Made by a program: the position numbers and the translations under genes. Shown here piece by piece: positions 8,958-21,510 of a stretch of 64,000 nt of DNA. The notes under the pieces were generated by a model that made no database searches, had not been told where the DNA came from, and was given only the letters and a program-made list of their open reading frames with translations. The DNA lies in assembly GCF_019175385.1 (NCBI RefSeq), contig NC_083344.1, positions 59,892,782 through 59,956,781 on the forward strand. Direction: 5' to 3'. Source of the DNA: Lycium barbarum (taxonomy: Eukaryota; Streptophyta; Magnoliopsida; Solanales; Solanaceae). Numbering within the stretch: position 1 is the stretch's first letter; every line of letters begins with the position of its first letter.

Positions 8958-11880
8958 TGTCACGACCCAGCCCCGTGGGCCGCGACTGGCACCCTACCTG
9001 GGTGCCCAGACCAAATCACATCATCGTTTCCGAATCCAAACTTATTTCAGAATTTTCAAGAAGTTAAATCAAACATAATTTATATCGAAAAATATGTCTT
9101 AAGCGGTCATATCAAATCAAACTCAGACAAAGCGGCGGAATAGACATCGCCGGTCAAAATACAAATATATACAAAAGGGCCATTTGGGGCCATCATATCA
9201 AACAGACCGCGTTAAGACCCGAAAGCAAAATCAGACAATAAACACATAGGACCCTCGCCCCACATATATGACTACAGGCCTCTACGAACTCAAAACAAAG
9301 ACATGTGGCGAGACAGGGCCCCGCCGTACCCAAATAGTCAGACATAACAAAATATATACAAAACAAAAGAGTCTGTACCAAAAGTGGACTCCGGATCGGA
9401 TAAGAGTACTCCGGAATAGCAAGAAGTGAAGCCTACTGCGGAGGATCACCGATATCTGCACCTGCGGGCATAAAATGCAGCCCCCGAAGAAAGGGGGTCA
9501 GTACGAAATATGTACTGAGTATGTAAAGCACGGAGTACAGAATTATAGATCAAAACCGAAAGCAAATCAAATGTCAAAGTGGGGTACAAACTGGTATGTC
9601 AAAATCTGTATCGAAATCATATACGTATATACTATGCAAATGAAATCATGCAAACGCTTAGGAACGTGGTCGCCACTCCAACGCCGACGCCACACACAGC
9701 ATAACACCAGAAGGTTTCAAATCTCCGTACATCCCCGAACATAATCATAATCATCGGTGAGCGTATCTCATCCCGAGCCATATCACAGCATAACTCCAAA
9801 CGGAACCGGGCCCTATGGCGAAGCCTCGGGAACCGTAACACAGCATACAGCCTAATTTATCATACAGCGCACGAATCAAAACCGGCCCGGGAACCGGCGA
9901 ACGAAGTCATAATAGGGCACGAGCGGAGTCGTGAGCAAACAAATGCAAATCGTCTTTCAGAATAGTGTTTCAAAACAAAGTAAACTCATAAATCATATCA
10001 TATTACAAAATAGTCGAATACTTAGTCGACATAAAATTTCATTTCGCAAAACGTTTCCAAAATGGTCCATATAATTCAAAACATAGGTTAGCGTATCGAA
10101 TTGTCCAAACCTACCCCGTAGGAAGATGTCTCAAGGGTCCGAAGTAATATTTACAACTTTATTATCAAAGATGGCCCGAAGAGTAAATCGGGCATTTTGG
10201 GGTAGCGGACCCACCTCGAGTCGAAGTGAGGTGGCGAGCATATTTTTATGAGCATTTATGTGCCAAGGGTCATACATAATCATTTCTAGGTTACCCGACC
10301 ACGTTTCGATAGGTTTCGGACGAATAGTGGCATTCTAGCCAAATTGGAGCCTTTAGGCTTCAATAGAATTGAATGAATAGTAACCTTTCTGTGGGTCGGG
10401 TTTCGAGGAGCAGAAATGCTCCGGAAGGTCTCATATTTGACTGACACACTAAGATATGCCAAATGAAAGAGTGGGAGGCTTTACATACCTCACAGACTTC
10501 GTAAGCTCTTCCAAAAGTCCCGTCCCGTTTCGTCAAAAATCTGCACATGGTCAAAGTTACCAAATGAGATCCTTAGGCTCAAAAAATGCCTTTAACTCCA
10601 TATTTGCCTACCGAAATTTTGGCAGCATTTCCCCTATAAATCTAACATCCCCGAGGCGTAACTCGGCTCAAATTAACCAATCACAACAGCCCACACATCA
10701 ACAACCAAACCAAACAACAATCAAACCATTCTAGCTTTAAAGTTCTACATGATTTCTAAAGTTGGCAACTTCCATTCTTTCAAAATTCCAATTCTATATC
10801 TACATAATTGTATGCATTCCCACATTCAAACTTATACAATCACATTCTAATTACAAACCATGCCATACACGAAATTGCATAAAAATCCATTATTTCCCAA
10901 ATTCTTCAAAACATCTAAAATGCACTACGAACATTCTAACTCACGTCGTTTCATTCCGAATTCATCAACATCGATATAGATTCATATCTAAAGTCTATAA
11001 CACCCAAGATATACATTGATATACATAAAGATACCGAAGGTATACGCTTTCCGATAATACTCAAAATCATTTTCTCGACGCCAATTTCATGCACCAATTA
11101 ATCATTTACGATACAAGGATCACAACAACACATTATACTAACTTAACCAAGATCAATTCACACCAATCTCCCTATCTATGGCTCACGGCCAAACTCACTA
11201 CAAACACACACCCACACGTTTCCATTTATGTCCAATTTACGGGATTCTCGTCTACTTCCAATCCTTAACACATTCATAGCAATTCTATAACATTAGAGGG
11301 GCAAGATTCTTACCTTTTACTAACTTTCCGACTTGTCGCAAACGGAATCCTTGTGCCAAACAAATTATACCACGTCGGAGAGCGTCTTGGGTACTTCTTA
11401 ATTATGTGGAAACCAAGATTTTTGGATCACACACAAACTTGGAATCTTTTCTTTCTTTCCTCCTTTGCACTCGGCCGAAACCCCTTTTTGTGGTGAGTTC
11501 TTGATTTTTATTTTTTGATCTAGAATTTGTTAAGTCCTCCTAGTATAAATCCACAATATTGATCATGTGCATAGCACATGATCATTAAACAAGGGGCTTG
11601 GGCCATATATATGGCCGGCCACCCCAAGTCCTTTGGGCCTAACTTTGTGTCATTCATTCATTTTTTTTTTCCTTGGCCCAATTCCTAAAATGCCCCGTTT
11701 TGTAATTCCCGAAACTAATTTTCGAAATTCCAAATTTACCCTCGGCCTTCCCCGGGGTCTTAGCATCAAAGATTTCACAACCAACATAGTCATATTCACA
11801 AAATTTAAATTAGGTCCTTATAACACACAAGTCGTAATTATTTCACGATTTCCAATTGTACGAAAACACGGGACATAACA
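8958..11880 (-). mobile_element. Element C: 3' LTR (left copy)
   Basis: Read on the minus strand it starts TGTTATGTCCCGTG at 11880 and ends GGTCGTGACA at 8958. It is nearly identical to 17062-19987. Differences seen include single bases around 9853, 10322, 10499 and 11392, a 4-nt indel near 10777 and a T-run length change near 11670. Confidence 0.95.
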
Positions 11881-11916
11881 TTCTCCCCCCCTTAAGAACA
11901 TTCGTCCCCGAATGTT
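11881..11916 (-). other. Element C polypurine tract and adjacent inverted repeat
   Basis: On the minus strand, AACATTCGGGGACGAATGTT (11916-11897, 8-bp arms, 4-nt loop) is followed by CTTAAGGGGGGGAGAA, which abuts the 3' LTR. The purine tract is the plus-strand primer for reverse transcription. Confidence 0.9.
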
Positions 11917-11992
11917 AGATTAGTCTTATAAGGTCTTATGATCAAGGCAGGAGTGTCCCTTTTTTTAATGATGACACACACAATTCATTTTA

Positions 11993-14900
11993 TCAATCAA
12001 CACAACAAACTGAAAAAGGAATTAGATTACCTGCGGATGTCGGAAACAAGTGGGGATATTTCTTCTTCATCTCGTCCTCCGCCTCCCAAGTCATCTCCTC
12101 CCGATTATTGTTGCGCCACAGGACTTTGACAGAGGGCACTTCTTTAGTGCGTAGTCTCCGCACCTGTCGATCCAGAATAGATACAGGCTGCTCGTCATAA
12201 GATAACTGCTCCGTCACCTGAATGTCGTCAACTGGGAATATCCTGGCAGGATCACCAATGCATTTCCGCAACATAGACACATGAAACACCGGGTGTACGG
12301 CCTCCAAGTCGGATGGTAAGTCCAGCTCATAGGCGACGTCGCCTATCTTTCGCACGATCTGATACGGTCCAATGTACCGGGGGCTCAACTTACCCTTTTT
12401 ACCGAATCTCATGACACCCTTCATGGGCGACACCTTCAGGAATACCCAGTCGCCAATCCGGAACTCTAACGGTCGACGTCGTCTATCTGCATAAGCTTTC
12501 TGTCGACTCTGAGCAGCCAATAATCGTTCTCGAATAAGCTTTACCTTATCTACAGCCTCCTGGATTACATCTGGCCCAATCAACTTAGTCTCGCCCACGT
12601 CAAACCAGCCAATAGGAGATCTGCATCTCCTGCCATAAAGGGCCTCGTACGGAGCCATCTGAATGCTGGAGTGATAACTGTTATTATAGGCAAACTCAAT
12701 AAGCGGCAAATGATCATCCCAGCTGCCCCTGAAATCGATAACGCAGGCCCGCAACATATCTTCGAGCGTCTGAATAGTGCGCTCGGCCTGCCCGTCGGAC
12801 TGAGGGTGAAAAGCTGTACTGAGACTCACCTGAGTCCCTAATCCCTCCTGAAATGACCTCCAGAAATTTGCTGTAAACTGGGTACCTCGGTCAGTAATAA
12901 TAGATATCGGGACTCCGTGAAGTCTGACTATCTCTCTGATATACAATCTGGCATAGTCCTCAGCCGAATAAGTAGTCCGAACCGGAAGGAAATGGGCTGA
13001 TTTCGTCAGCCTGTCAACAACAACCCAGATAGAGTCGTACCTGCGTGGAGTGCGCGGTAATCCAACAACAAAATCCATATTAATCATCTCCCACTTCCAG
13101 GCTGGAATTTCCATCTCCTGCAATAATCCACCGGGCTTCTGATGCTCGATCTTAACTTGCTGGCAGTTCGGGCACTGACTAACAAACTCAGCAATATCTT
13201 TCTTCATGCCGTCCCACCAATACAAACACCTGAGGTCCCGATACATTTTAGTGGAACCAGGATGAACAGAATACCGTGCATTATGGGCCTCGCCCATAAT
13301 CTGCCGCCGTAAGCCCGCAACGTCCGGTACACAGAACCTGCCGTCATATAATAATACTCCGTCAGGCGAGATCTCAAACTGAGTCTTTGCTTTATTAAGG
13401 GCCACATCTCTGTACTGAATCAAAAGAGGATCCTCAAACTGGCGCTGCTTTACCTCCTGAATAATAGATGACTCAGCAACTGGACGAACAGAAATCCCAG
13501 AATCTCCAGAATCCACCAAACGAACTCCGAGGCTGGCCAGCTGATGAATATCACGAACCAAATCTCTCTTATCAGATGGAACATCAGCCAGACTGCCCAC
13601 GGACTTGCGGCTAAGCGCGTCAGCTACCACATTGGCTTTCCCCGGATGGTACAGAATATCAACGTCGTAGTCCTTTAGTAACTCAAGCCATCTCCGCTGC
13701 CGCAAATTTAGTTCCTTCTGCTTAAAAATATACTGGAGACTCTTGTGGTCCGTATAGATATCAACATGGACCCCATATAAATAATGCCGCCAAATCTTCA
13801 AGGCATGAATCACCGCGGCCAACTCAAGATCATGAGTGGGATAGTTCTTCTCGTGCGGTCTGAGCTGCCGGGAAGCATAGGCTATAACTCGACCGTGCTG
13901 CATCAACACACACCCTATCCCAATACCAGAGGCGTCACAATATACAATGTATCCATCAGACCCCTCTGGAAGAGCCAAAACTGGCGCTGTGATCAGTCTC
14001 TCCTTCAGCATCTGAAAGCCGCGCTCGCAGGCATCTGACCACTGGAATTTTGCTGCCTTCTGGGTAAGCCTCGTCAGTGGTGCTGCAATAGAAGAGAAAT
14101 CCTCCACAAACCTGCGATAATACCCAGCCAATCCCAGAAAACTGCGCACCTCCGTCGGAGTAGTAGGCCTGGGCCAATTCTGCACAGCCTCAATCTTCTG
14201 CGTGTCGACCCGAATACCGTCTGCGCCGACAATATGACCCAAGAATGCCACAGAAGTCAACCAGAACTCGCATTTAGAAAATTTAGCATATAACTTCTGC
14301 TGACGGAGAATGCCAAGTACCGTCCGCAAATGATCTGAATGCTCCTCGGCTGAGCGCGAGTAAATCAGTATATCATCAATAAACACAATAACAAACATAT
14401 CCAGGAAAGGCCGAAATACCCGGTTCATCAGATCCATAAATACTGCTGGAGCATTAGTCAGCCCGAAAGACATAACTCTGAACTCATAATGCCCGTACCG
14501 AGTCCTGAAGGCAGTCTTCGGGATATCTGACTCCCGTACTCGCACCTGATGATAACCAGAACGCAGATCTATCTTTGAAAAGTGTCTAGCACCCTGCAGC
14601 TGGTCAAACAAGTCATCAATCCGGGGGAGGGGATATTTATTCTTAACAGTCACCTTATTCAGCTGCCGGTAGTCGATACACATCCGCAATGACCCGTCAT
14701 TCTTTCTGACAAACAGCACCGGCGCTCCCCAGGGTGAGGTGCTGGGTCTAATAAAGCCCTTATCCAGCAAATCTTTCAGCTGCTCCTTCAACTCCTTCAA
14801 CTCAGCTGGTGCCATTCTGTACGGAGGAATAGATATAGGCTGCGTATCTGGCATCAACTCAATAGAAAAATCAATCTCCCGCTCAGGCGGAAGGCCAGGA

Positions 14901-16858
14901 AGCTCGTCAGGAAAAACATCTGGAAACTCGCTGACGACCGGAACAGACTGAAGGGTAGGTACCTCCGCGGCAGTATCGTGCACACGAACCAAATGATAGA
15001 TATAACCCTTCTGGATCATCTTCTTAGCCTTGAGGTATGAAATAAACTTACCCCTCGGCGATGCTGTAGATCCGAACCACTCTATGACTGGTTCCCCTGG
15101 AAACTGAAAACGGACTACCTTTTGCTGGCAGTCGACATTAGCATAGCAGGAAGACAACCAGTCCATACCCATAATGACGTCAAACTCGAGCATGTCTAAC
15201 TCTACCAAATCAGCCTTAGTGCTACGATCATAAATGGTCACAAAACAATCCCTATAGATCTGTCTCGCTACAATAAAATCCCCAACTGGCGTAGCTACCT
15301 CGAACGGCTCTATAGGCTCAGACACGATCCCAATCTTACTAGCAACGAGCGGGGAAATATATGATAAAGTAGAGCCAGGGTCAATCAATGCATATACAGA
15401 TCTGGAGAAAACCAGTAATGTACCTGTGACGACGTTTGGCGAAGCCTCCTGATCCTGGCGGCTGGCCAAAGCATATATGCGGTTCGAGGGACCGCTAGAA
15501 CCTGAAGTGCCACCGCGGCCTCGACCGCGTCCTGCCGGTGCTGAAATACCTCGCCCTCCAGGGCGTGCAACTGATGGAGCAGAAGAAGAACCGGCGGCTG
15601 ACCCTGTCTGCTGAGCAGCACTACCAGAACCGCTAGCCAATGGACAATCTCTCATAAAGTGGCCCTGACCGCCACAAGAAAAACAAGCTCCCGTCGCTCG
15701 GTAACACTCCCCGGGATGTGACTTCCCGCAGTGTGGACAACGGGGTCTAGGTGGTCTGGCCTGACTGGGACCCCTGGATACCTGCGAACCTGCCACTCTG
15801 GAGCTCTGACCGGCCCCAGACGGTCCCGTACTGTCGAATCTCCGGCTGCCTGACTGAGTACCCCGGCCGGAAGAAGGAAAATATCTGTCAGACTGCTGCT
15901 GCTGCTGAGGCTGTCCGCCTCGAGAATCCCCTGAATAACCCGCGGATCTAGCCCTCTTGGGCGGCCTCCTATCTCTATCTCTGCCAGCAGGATCAGATCT
16001 GCGACGGTCCTCCATCCCCATCGCATAGGCCTGAAGCCGGGAAATATCCATGTCTGCCTGCAGTGACACGGCCATACAGCTGTCTACCAAATACCGGTCT
16101 AATCCCATAACATAGCGGTGCATCCGATCGGACATATCTGCTACCACGGCCGGTGCATACCGGGCCAGAGAATCAAACTCAAGGCTATACTCGCGAACAC
16201 TCCGACCCCTCTGCTGCAGACGCAAAAACCGATCAGCTCGTGCCCGCCGTAACTCTGGCGGCAAAAAGTGGCGGGTGAATGCTGTCACAAACTGATCCCA
16301 AGTGGCTGGAGGGGCACCCACTCCCCTAGACAGCTCCCAAGTCTCGTACCAATGAGTAGCCACATCTCGGAGCCTGTGTGAAGCCAGCTCAACTGACTCG
16401 GTCTCAGAAGCCCTGACCAAGTCCAGCGAGCGTCGCATCCCCCGAATAAAGTCATGGGGGTCCTCATCGGGCTTAGACCCGAAGAACTCTGGAGGGCCAC
16501 ATAGCAGGAACTCCCGAACTCGCAGGCTGTCCCGTCTGTCATCATCATCGTCGTCCCTCCGCCCGCGCCTACGAGCCTGTCCTGCTACCAGTGTAGTCAA
16601 CAGCTGTATAGCGTCCCTCAGGGTCGTATCCTCCGCCCCTGGCTGAGGAGCTGGAGTCTCAGGTGCGGGTACACGGACCTCTGGAGCTGCTGAAGGTCCT
16701 GCTCCAGGCTGTACTAGTGGGGGTGTAGCAGACCCCTCAGAATGAGGCACATCCTCAGGCAAATCATAGACACGAGCCCGGGTAGCTCGCTGTGCCTGGC
16801 TAGTCTCTCCAATCCTCGCCTTGCCCTTCTGGGCCGCCGTTGCCTTCTTCGGAGGCAT
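11993..16858 (-). CDS. gag-pol: Element C gag-pol polyprotein, intact (chromovirus)
   Basis: This encodes 1621 aa in one frame, including all proteins for retrotransposition. I chose the ATG at 16858, after TTTGCAGTG. In order: gag capsid region (about 105-260), zinc unit and CCHC knuckle (about 368-405, [14 protein letters not shown]), retropepsin [12 protein letters not shown] (about 490), RT with YRQLNKV (about 728) and the FIDDIL catalytic box (about 823), RNase H (YCDAS near 965, TDHKSL near 1035), integrase zinc finger H-x6-H...CPNC (about 1190-1235), integrase core with D, D and E separated by exactly 35 residues in the last pair (MDF near 1255, TDRG near 1320, QAERT near 1358), GPY/F-type module (YIGPYQI), and a C-terminal chromodomain-like module ending near KKKYPHLF (about 1560-1605). 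Such modules are thought to steer integration to heterochromatin. No stop or frameshift is seen. Confidence 0.97.
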   Translation of the reverse strand: MPPKKATAAQKGKARIGETSQAQRATRARVYDLPEDVPHSEGSATPPLVQPGAGPSAAPEVRVPAPETPAPQPGAEDTTLRDAIQLLTTLVAGQARRRGRRDDDDDDRRDSLRVREFLLCGPPEFFGSKPDEDPHDFIRGMRRSLDLVRASETESVELASHRLRDVATHWYETWELSRGVGAPPATWDQFVTAFTRHFLPPELRRARADRFLRLQQRGRSVREYSLEFDSLARYAPAVVADMSDRMHRYVMGLDRYLVDSCMAVSLQADMDISRLQAYAMGMEDRRRSDPAGRDRDRRPPKRARSAGYSGDSRGGQPQQQQQSDRYFPSSGRGTQSGSRRFDSTGPSGAGQSSRVAGSQVSRGPSQARPPRPRCPHCGKSHPGECYRATGACFSCGGQGHFMRDCPLASGSGSAAQQTGSAAGSSSAPSVARPGGRGISAPAGRGRGRGGTSGSSGPSNRIYALASRQDQEASPNVVTGTLLVFSRSVYALIDPGSTLSYISPLVASKIGIVSEPIEPFEVATPVGDFIVARQIYRDCFVTIYDRSTKADLVELDMLEFDVIMGMDWLSSCYANVDCQQKVVRFQFPGEPVIEWFGSTASPRGKFISYLKAKKMIQKGYIYHLVRVHDTAAEVPTLQSVPVVSEFPDVFPDELPGLPPEREIDFSIELMPDTQPISIPPYRMAPAELKELKEQLKDLLDKGFIRPSTSPWGAPVLFVRKNDGSLRMCIDYRQLNKVTVKNKYPLPRIDDLFDQLQGARHFSKIDLRSGYHQVRVRESDIPKTAFRTRYGHYEFRVMSFGLTNAPAVFMDLMNRVFRPFLDMFVIVFIDDILIYSRSAEEHSDHLRTVLGILRQQKLYAKFSKCEFWLTSVAFLGHIVGADGIRVDTQKIEAVQNWPRPTTPTEVRSFLGLAGYYRRFVEDFSSIAAPLTRLTQKAAKFQWSDACERGFQMLKERLITAPVLALPEGSDGYIVYCDASGIGIGCVLMQHGRVIAYASRQLRPHEKNYPTHDLELAAVIHALKIWRHYLYGVHVDIYTDHKSLQYIFKQKELNLRQRRWLELLKDYDVDILYHPGKANVVADALSRKSVGSLADVPSDKRDLVRDIHQLASLGVRLVDSGDSGISVRPVAESSIIQEVKQRQFEDPLLIQYRDVALNKAKTQFEISPDGVLLYDGRFCVPDVAGLRRQIMGEAHNARYSVHPGSTKMYRDLRCLYWWDGMKKDIAEFVSQCPNCQQVKIEHQKPGGLLQEMEIPAWKWEMINMDFVVGLPRTPRRYDSIWVVVDRLTKSAHFLPVRTTYSAEDYARLYIREIVRLHGVPISIITDRGTQFTANFWRSFQEGLGTQVSLSTAFHPQSDGQAERTIQTLEDMLRACVIDFRGSWDDHLPLIEFAYNNSYHSSIQMAPYEALYGRRCRSPIGWFDVGETKLIGPDVIQEAVDKVKLIRERLLAAQSRQKAYADRRRRPLEFRIGDWVFLKVSPMKGVMRFGKKGKLSPRYIGPYQIVRKIGDVAYELDLPSDLEAVHPVFHVSMLRKCIGDPARIFPVDDIQVTEQLSYDEQPVSILDRQVRRLRTKEVPSVKVLWRNNNREEMTWEAEDEMKKKYPHLFPTSAGNLIPFSVCCVD

Positions 16859-16964
16859 CACTGCAAACACAAAGGCGAGTCAGATCATAATCATCCTAAT
16901 AGCACAGCTCTATCGCACGATCTAAGATTTCAAAGAAAGTGACATCCTAAATGCCCTGTAGCTT

Positions 16965-17004
16965 CCCGTTTATAGATGTGGTGCACAACACATCGATAAA
17001 CAAG
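16965..17004 (-). other. Element C leader hairpin with GTGCAC loop palindrome
   Basis: Two 16-nt arms enclose an 8-nt loop (16981-16988 on the plus strand reads GTGCACAA). The palindrome GTGCAC is at 16981-16986. It lies between the PBS and the gag start, as in the other elements. Confidence 0.8.
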
Positions 17005-17045
17005 ACTCTACGAGACACGACCTGTAGACATTCCGAGGACAGACT

Positions 17046-17057
17046 GCTCTGATACCA
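17046..17057 (-). other. Element C primer binding site
   Basis: The plus strand reads GCTCTGATACCA, so the minus strand has TGGTATCAGAGC 4 nt downstream of the 5' LTR end at 17062. Confidence 0.95.
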
Positions 17058-17061
17058 CTTT

Positions 17062-19987
17062 TGTCACGACCCAGCCCCGTGGGCCGCGACTGGCACCCTA
17101 CCTGGGTGCCCAGACCAAATCACATCATCGTTTCCGAATCCAAACTTATTTCAGAATTTTCAAGAAGTTAAATCAAACATAATTTATATCGAAAAATATG
17201 TCTTAAGCGGTCATATCAAATCAAACTCAGACAAAGCGGCGGAATAGACATCGCCGGTCAAAATACAAATATATACAAAAGGGCCATTTGGGGCCATCAT
17301 ATCAAACAGACCGCGTTAAGACCCGAAAGCAAAATCAGACAATAAACACATAGGACCCTCGCCCCACATATATGACTACAGGCCTCTACGAACTCAAAAC
17401 AAAGACATGTGGCGAGACAGGGCCCCGCCGTACCCAAATAGTCAGACATAACAAAATATATACAAAACAAAAGAGTCTGTACCAAAAGTGGACTCCGGAT
17501 CGGATAAGAGTACTCCGGAATAGCAAGAAGTGAAGCCTACTGCGGAGGATCACCGATATCTGCACCTGCGGGCATAAAATGCAGCCCCCGAAGAAAGGGG
17601 GTCAGTACGAAATATGTACTGAGTATGTAAAGCACGGAGTACAGAATTATAGATCAAAACCGAAAGCAAATCAAATGTCAAAGTGGGGTACAAACTGGTA
17701 TGTCAAAATCTGTATCGAAATCATATACGTATATACTATGCAAATGAAATCATGCAAACGCTTAGGAACGTGGTCGCCACTCCAACGCCGACGCCACACA
17801 CAGCATAACACCAGAAGGTTTCAAATCTCCGTACATCCCCGAACATAATCATAATCATCGGTGAGCGTATCTCATCCCGAGCCATATCACAGCATAACTC
17901 CAAACGGAACCGGGCCCTATGGCGAAGCCTCGGGAACCGTAACACAGCATACAGCCGAATTTATCATACAGCGCACGAATCAAAACCGGCCCGGGAACCG
18001 GCGAACGAAGTCATAATAGGGCACGAGCGGAGTCGTGAGCAAACAAATGCAAATCGTCTTTCAGAATAGTGTTTCAAAACAAAGTAAACTCATAAATCAT
18101 ATCATATTACAAAATAGTCGAATACTTAGTCGACATAAAATTTCATTTCGCAAAACGTTTCCAAAATGGTCCATATAATTCAAAACATAGGTTAGCGTAT
18201 CGAATTGTCCAAACCTACCCCGTAGGAAGATGTCTCAAGGGTCCGAAGTAATATTTACAACTTTATTATCAAAGATGGCCCGAAGAGTAAATCGGGCATT
18301 TTGGGGTAGCGGACCCACCTCGAGTCGAAGTGAGGTGGCGAGCATATTTTTATGAGCATTTATGTGCCAAGGGTCATACATAATCATTTCTAGGTTACCC
18401 GACCACGTTTCGATAGGTTTCGGATGAATAGTGGCATTCTAGCCAAATTGGAGCCTTTAGGCTTCAATAGAATTGAATGAATAGTAACCTTTCTGTGGGT
18501 CGGGTTTCGAGGAGCAGAAATGCTCCGGAAGGTCTCATATTTGACTGACACACTAAGATATGCCAAATGAAAGAGTGGGAGGCTTTACATACCTCACAGA
18601 CGTCGTAAGCTCTTCCAAAAGTCCCGTCCCGTTTCGTCAAAAATCTGCACATGGTCAAAGTTACCAAATGAGATCCTTAGGCTCAAAAAATGCCTTTAAC
18701 TCCATATTTGCCTACCGAAATTTTGGCAGCATTTCCCCTATAAATCTAACATCCCCGAGGCGTAACTCGGCTCAAATTAACCAATCACAACAGCCCACAC
18801 ATCAACAACCAAACCAAACAACAATCAAACCATTCTAGCTTTAAAGTTCTACATGATTTCTAAAGTTGGCAACTTCCATTCAAACTTTCAAAATTCCAAT
18901 TCTATATCTACATAATTGTATGCATTCCCACATTCAAACTTATACAATCACATTCTAATTACAAACCATGCCATACACGAAATTGCATAAAAATCCATTA
19001 TTTCCCAAATTCTTCAAAACATCTAAAATGCACTACGAACATTCTAACTCACGTCGTTTCATTCCGAATTCATCAACATCGATATAGATTCATATCTAAA
19101 GTCTATAACACCCAAGATATACATTGATATACATAAAGATACCGAAGGTATACGCTTTCCGATAATACTCAAAATCATTTTCTCGACGCCAATTTCATGC
19201 ACCAATTAATCATTTACGATACAAGGATCACAACAACACATTATACTAACTTAACCAAGATCAATTCACACCAATCTCCCTATCTATGGCTCACGGCCAA
19301 ACTCACTACAAACACACACCCACACGTTTCCATTTATGTCCAATTTACGGGATTCTCGTCTACTTCCAATCCTTAACACATTCATAGCAATTCTATAACA
19401 TTAGAGGGGCAAGATTCTTACCTTTTACTAACTTTCCGACTTGTCGCAAACGGAATCCTTGTGCCAAACAAATTATACCACGTCGGAGAGCGTCTTGAGT
19501 ACTTCTTAATTATGTGGAAACCAAGATTTTTGGATCACACACAAACTTGGAATCTTTTCTTTCTTTCCTCCTTTGCACTCGGCCGAAACCCCTTTTTGTG
19601 GTGAGTTCTTGATTTTTATTTTTTGATCTAGAATTTGTTAAGTCCTCCTAGTATAAATCCACAATATTGATCATGTGCATAGCACATGATCATTAAACAA
19701 GGGGCTTGGGCCATATATATGGCCGGCCACCCCAAGTCCTTTGGGCCTAACTTTGTGTCATTCATTCATTTTTTTTTCCTTGGCCCAATTCCTAAAATGC
19801 CCCGTTTTGTAATTCCCGAAACTAATTTTCGAAATTCCAAATTTACCCTCGGCCTTCCCCGGGGTCTTAGCATCAAAGATTTCACAACCAACATAGTCAT
19901 ATTCACAAAATTTAAATTAGGTCCTTATAACACACAAGTCGTAATTATTTCACGATTTCCAATTGTACGAAAACACGGGACATAACA
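17062..19987 (-). mobile_element. Element C: 5' LTR (right copy)
   Basis: On the minus strand it runs from 19987 (TGTTATGTCCCGTG) to 17062 (GGTCGTGACA). Donor-like AG/GTAAGA begins its intron-like part at 19421. Acceptor-like GTGCAG ends at 18655, and a 62-nt segment follows to GAG/GTATGTAAAG at 18592. The conserved two-hairpin block is at 17566-17633 and a terminal hairpin GGCACCC/GGGTGCC at 17092-17110. Confidence 0.95.
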
Positions 19988-19992
19988 GATAA
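19988..19992. repeat. Target site duplication of element C, right
   Basis: GATAA, identical to 8953-8957. Confidence 0.97.
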
Positions 19993-20545
19993 GGGCTTTA
20001 TTAGACCCAGCACATCACCCTGGGGAGCGCCGGTATTATTTGTGAGAAAGAAAGATGGGTCACTGCGCATGTGTGTCGATTACCGGCAATTAAATAAGGT
20101 GACTATTAAGAATAAATATCCCCTCCCCCAGATTGATGATTTGTTTGATCAGTTGCAGGGTGCTAAATATTTTTTGAAAGTAGATCTGCGCTCAGGTTAT
20201 CATCAGGTGCGAGTGCGAGAATCAGATATCCCGAAGACTGCTTTCAGGACCCGGTACGGGCATTATGAATTCAGAGTTATGTCTTTCGGGTTGACTAATG
20301 CTCCAGCGGTATTTATGGACCTGATGAATCGGGTATTTCGGCCTTTCTTGGATATGTTTGTTATTGTGTTCATTGACGATATTCTGATTTACTCGCGATC
20401 AGCCGAGGAGCATTCAGATCATTTGACGGTACTTGGTATTCTCCGTCAACCGAAATTATATGCTAAATTCTCCAAATGTGAATTCTGGTTAACTTCTGTG
20501 GCATTCTTGGGCCATATTGTCGGCGCAGATGGTATTCGGGTCATT
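19993..20545 (+). pseudogene. Element B RT remnant
   Basis: This continues the frame broken by C and encodes most of the reverse transcriptase: [34 protein letters not shown] and the FIDDIL box at about 20374-20391. One codon is missing after EEHSDHL compared with C. The frame then breaks at about 20545, after the RT thumb motif [11 protein letters not shown], where 1352 bp present in C are absent. The deletion removed the RT-RNase H connection, RNase H, the integrase zinc finger and most of the integrase core. The breakpoints share GGTC. Confidence 0.93.
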
Positions 20546-21401
20546 CCAGGAGGGATTAGGGACTCAGGTGAGCCTCAGTACAGCCTTTCATCCTCAGTCC
20601 GACGGGCAGGCCGAGCGCACTATTCAGACGCTGGAAGATATGTTACGGGCCTGCGTTATTGATTTCAGGGGCAGCTGGGATGATCATTTGCCGCTTATTG
20701 AGTTTGCCTATAATAACAGTTATCACTCCAGCATTCAGATGGCACCGTATGAAGCCCTTTATGGCAGAAAATGCAGATCTCCTATTGGTTGGTTCGACGT
20801 GGGCGAGACTAAGTTAATCGGGCCAGATGTGATCCAGGAAGCAGTAGATAAGGTAAAGCTTATTCGGGAGCGATTATTGGCTGCACAGAGTCGGCAGAAA
20901 GCATATGCAGACAGACGACGTCGACCACTAGAGTTCCAGATTAGCGACTGGGTATTTCTGAAGGTGTCACCTATGAAGGGTGTTATGAGATTCGGTAAAA
21001 AGGGTAAGTTAAGCCCGCGGTATATTGGGCCGTATCAGATCGTTCGGAAGATAGGCGAGGTTGCCTATGAGCTAGACTTACCATCCGACTTGGAGGCCGT
21101 ACACCCGGTATTTCATGTGTCTATGCTGCGGAAATGTATCGGTGACCCTTCCAGGATATTCCCAGTGGATGACATTCAGGTAACGGAGCAGTTGTCTTAT
21201 GACGAGCAACCTGTAACTATTCTGGATCGACAGGTAAGGAGATTGCGCACTAAGGAAGTGCCTTCTGTCAAAGTCCTGTGGCGCAATAACAATCGCGAGG
21301 AGATGACTTGGGAGGCGGAGGACGAGATGAAGAAGAAATACCCCCACTTGTTTCCGACGTCCACAGGTAATCTAAACTTTTCAGTTTGTTGTGTTGATTG
21401 A
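20546..21401 (+). pseudogene. Element B integrase C-terminal part and chromodomain
   Basis: Sequence resumes inside the integrase (SFQEGLGTQ) in another frame than the RT part, because 1352 is not a multiple of three. It keeps the last catalytic Glu context ([10 protein letters not shown]), the GPY/F-type module and the chromodomain-like end ([17 protein letters not shown]). The stop is at 21399-21401. The first two catalytic Asp residues are gone, so no integrase can be made. Confidence 0.93.
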
Positions 21402-21475
21402 TTAAATGAATTATGTATGCCATTATTAAAAAGGGACACTCCCGCCATGATCATAAGACCTTATAAGATTAATTT

Positions 21476-21510
21476 AACATTCGGGGACGAATGTTTTAAG
21501 GGGGGGAGAA
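21476..21510 (+). other. Element B inverted repeat and polypurine tract
   Basis: AACATTCGGGGACGAATGTT (21476-21495) is a perfect 8-bp stem with a 4-nt loop. TTAAGGGGGGGAGAA follows and abuts the 3' LTR at 21511. Confidence 0.92.

Larger units (their letters stand above)
8958..19987 (-). mobile_element. Element C: complete chromovirus LTR retrotransposon, minus strand
   Basis: It has everything needed: two LTRs of 2923 and 2926 bp, perfect 5-bp TSDs, PBS, PPT, and one uninterrupted gag-pol frame. I count four substitutions and two short indels between the LTRs by eye, so the insertion is very recent (tens of thousands of years under usual rates). It belongs to the same family as B, which it disrupts in opposite orientation. 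It is the best candidate here for a still-mobile copy. Confidence 0.95.

Noticed and set aside
16859..16870. An upstream GTG start for gag-pol of C (and at 6850 for B)
   Set aside because: The four extra codons fall on TTTGCAG, a conserved acceptor-like stretch that differs between elements; the ATG after it starts the shared MPPKK motif.
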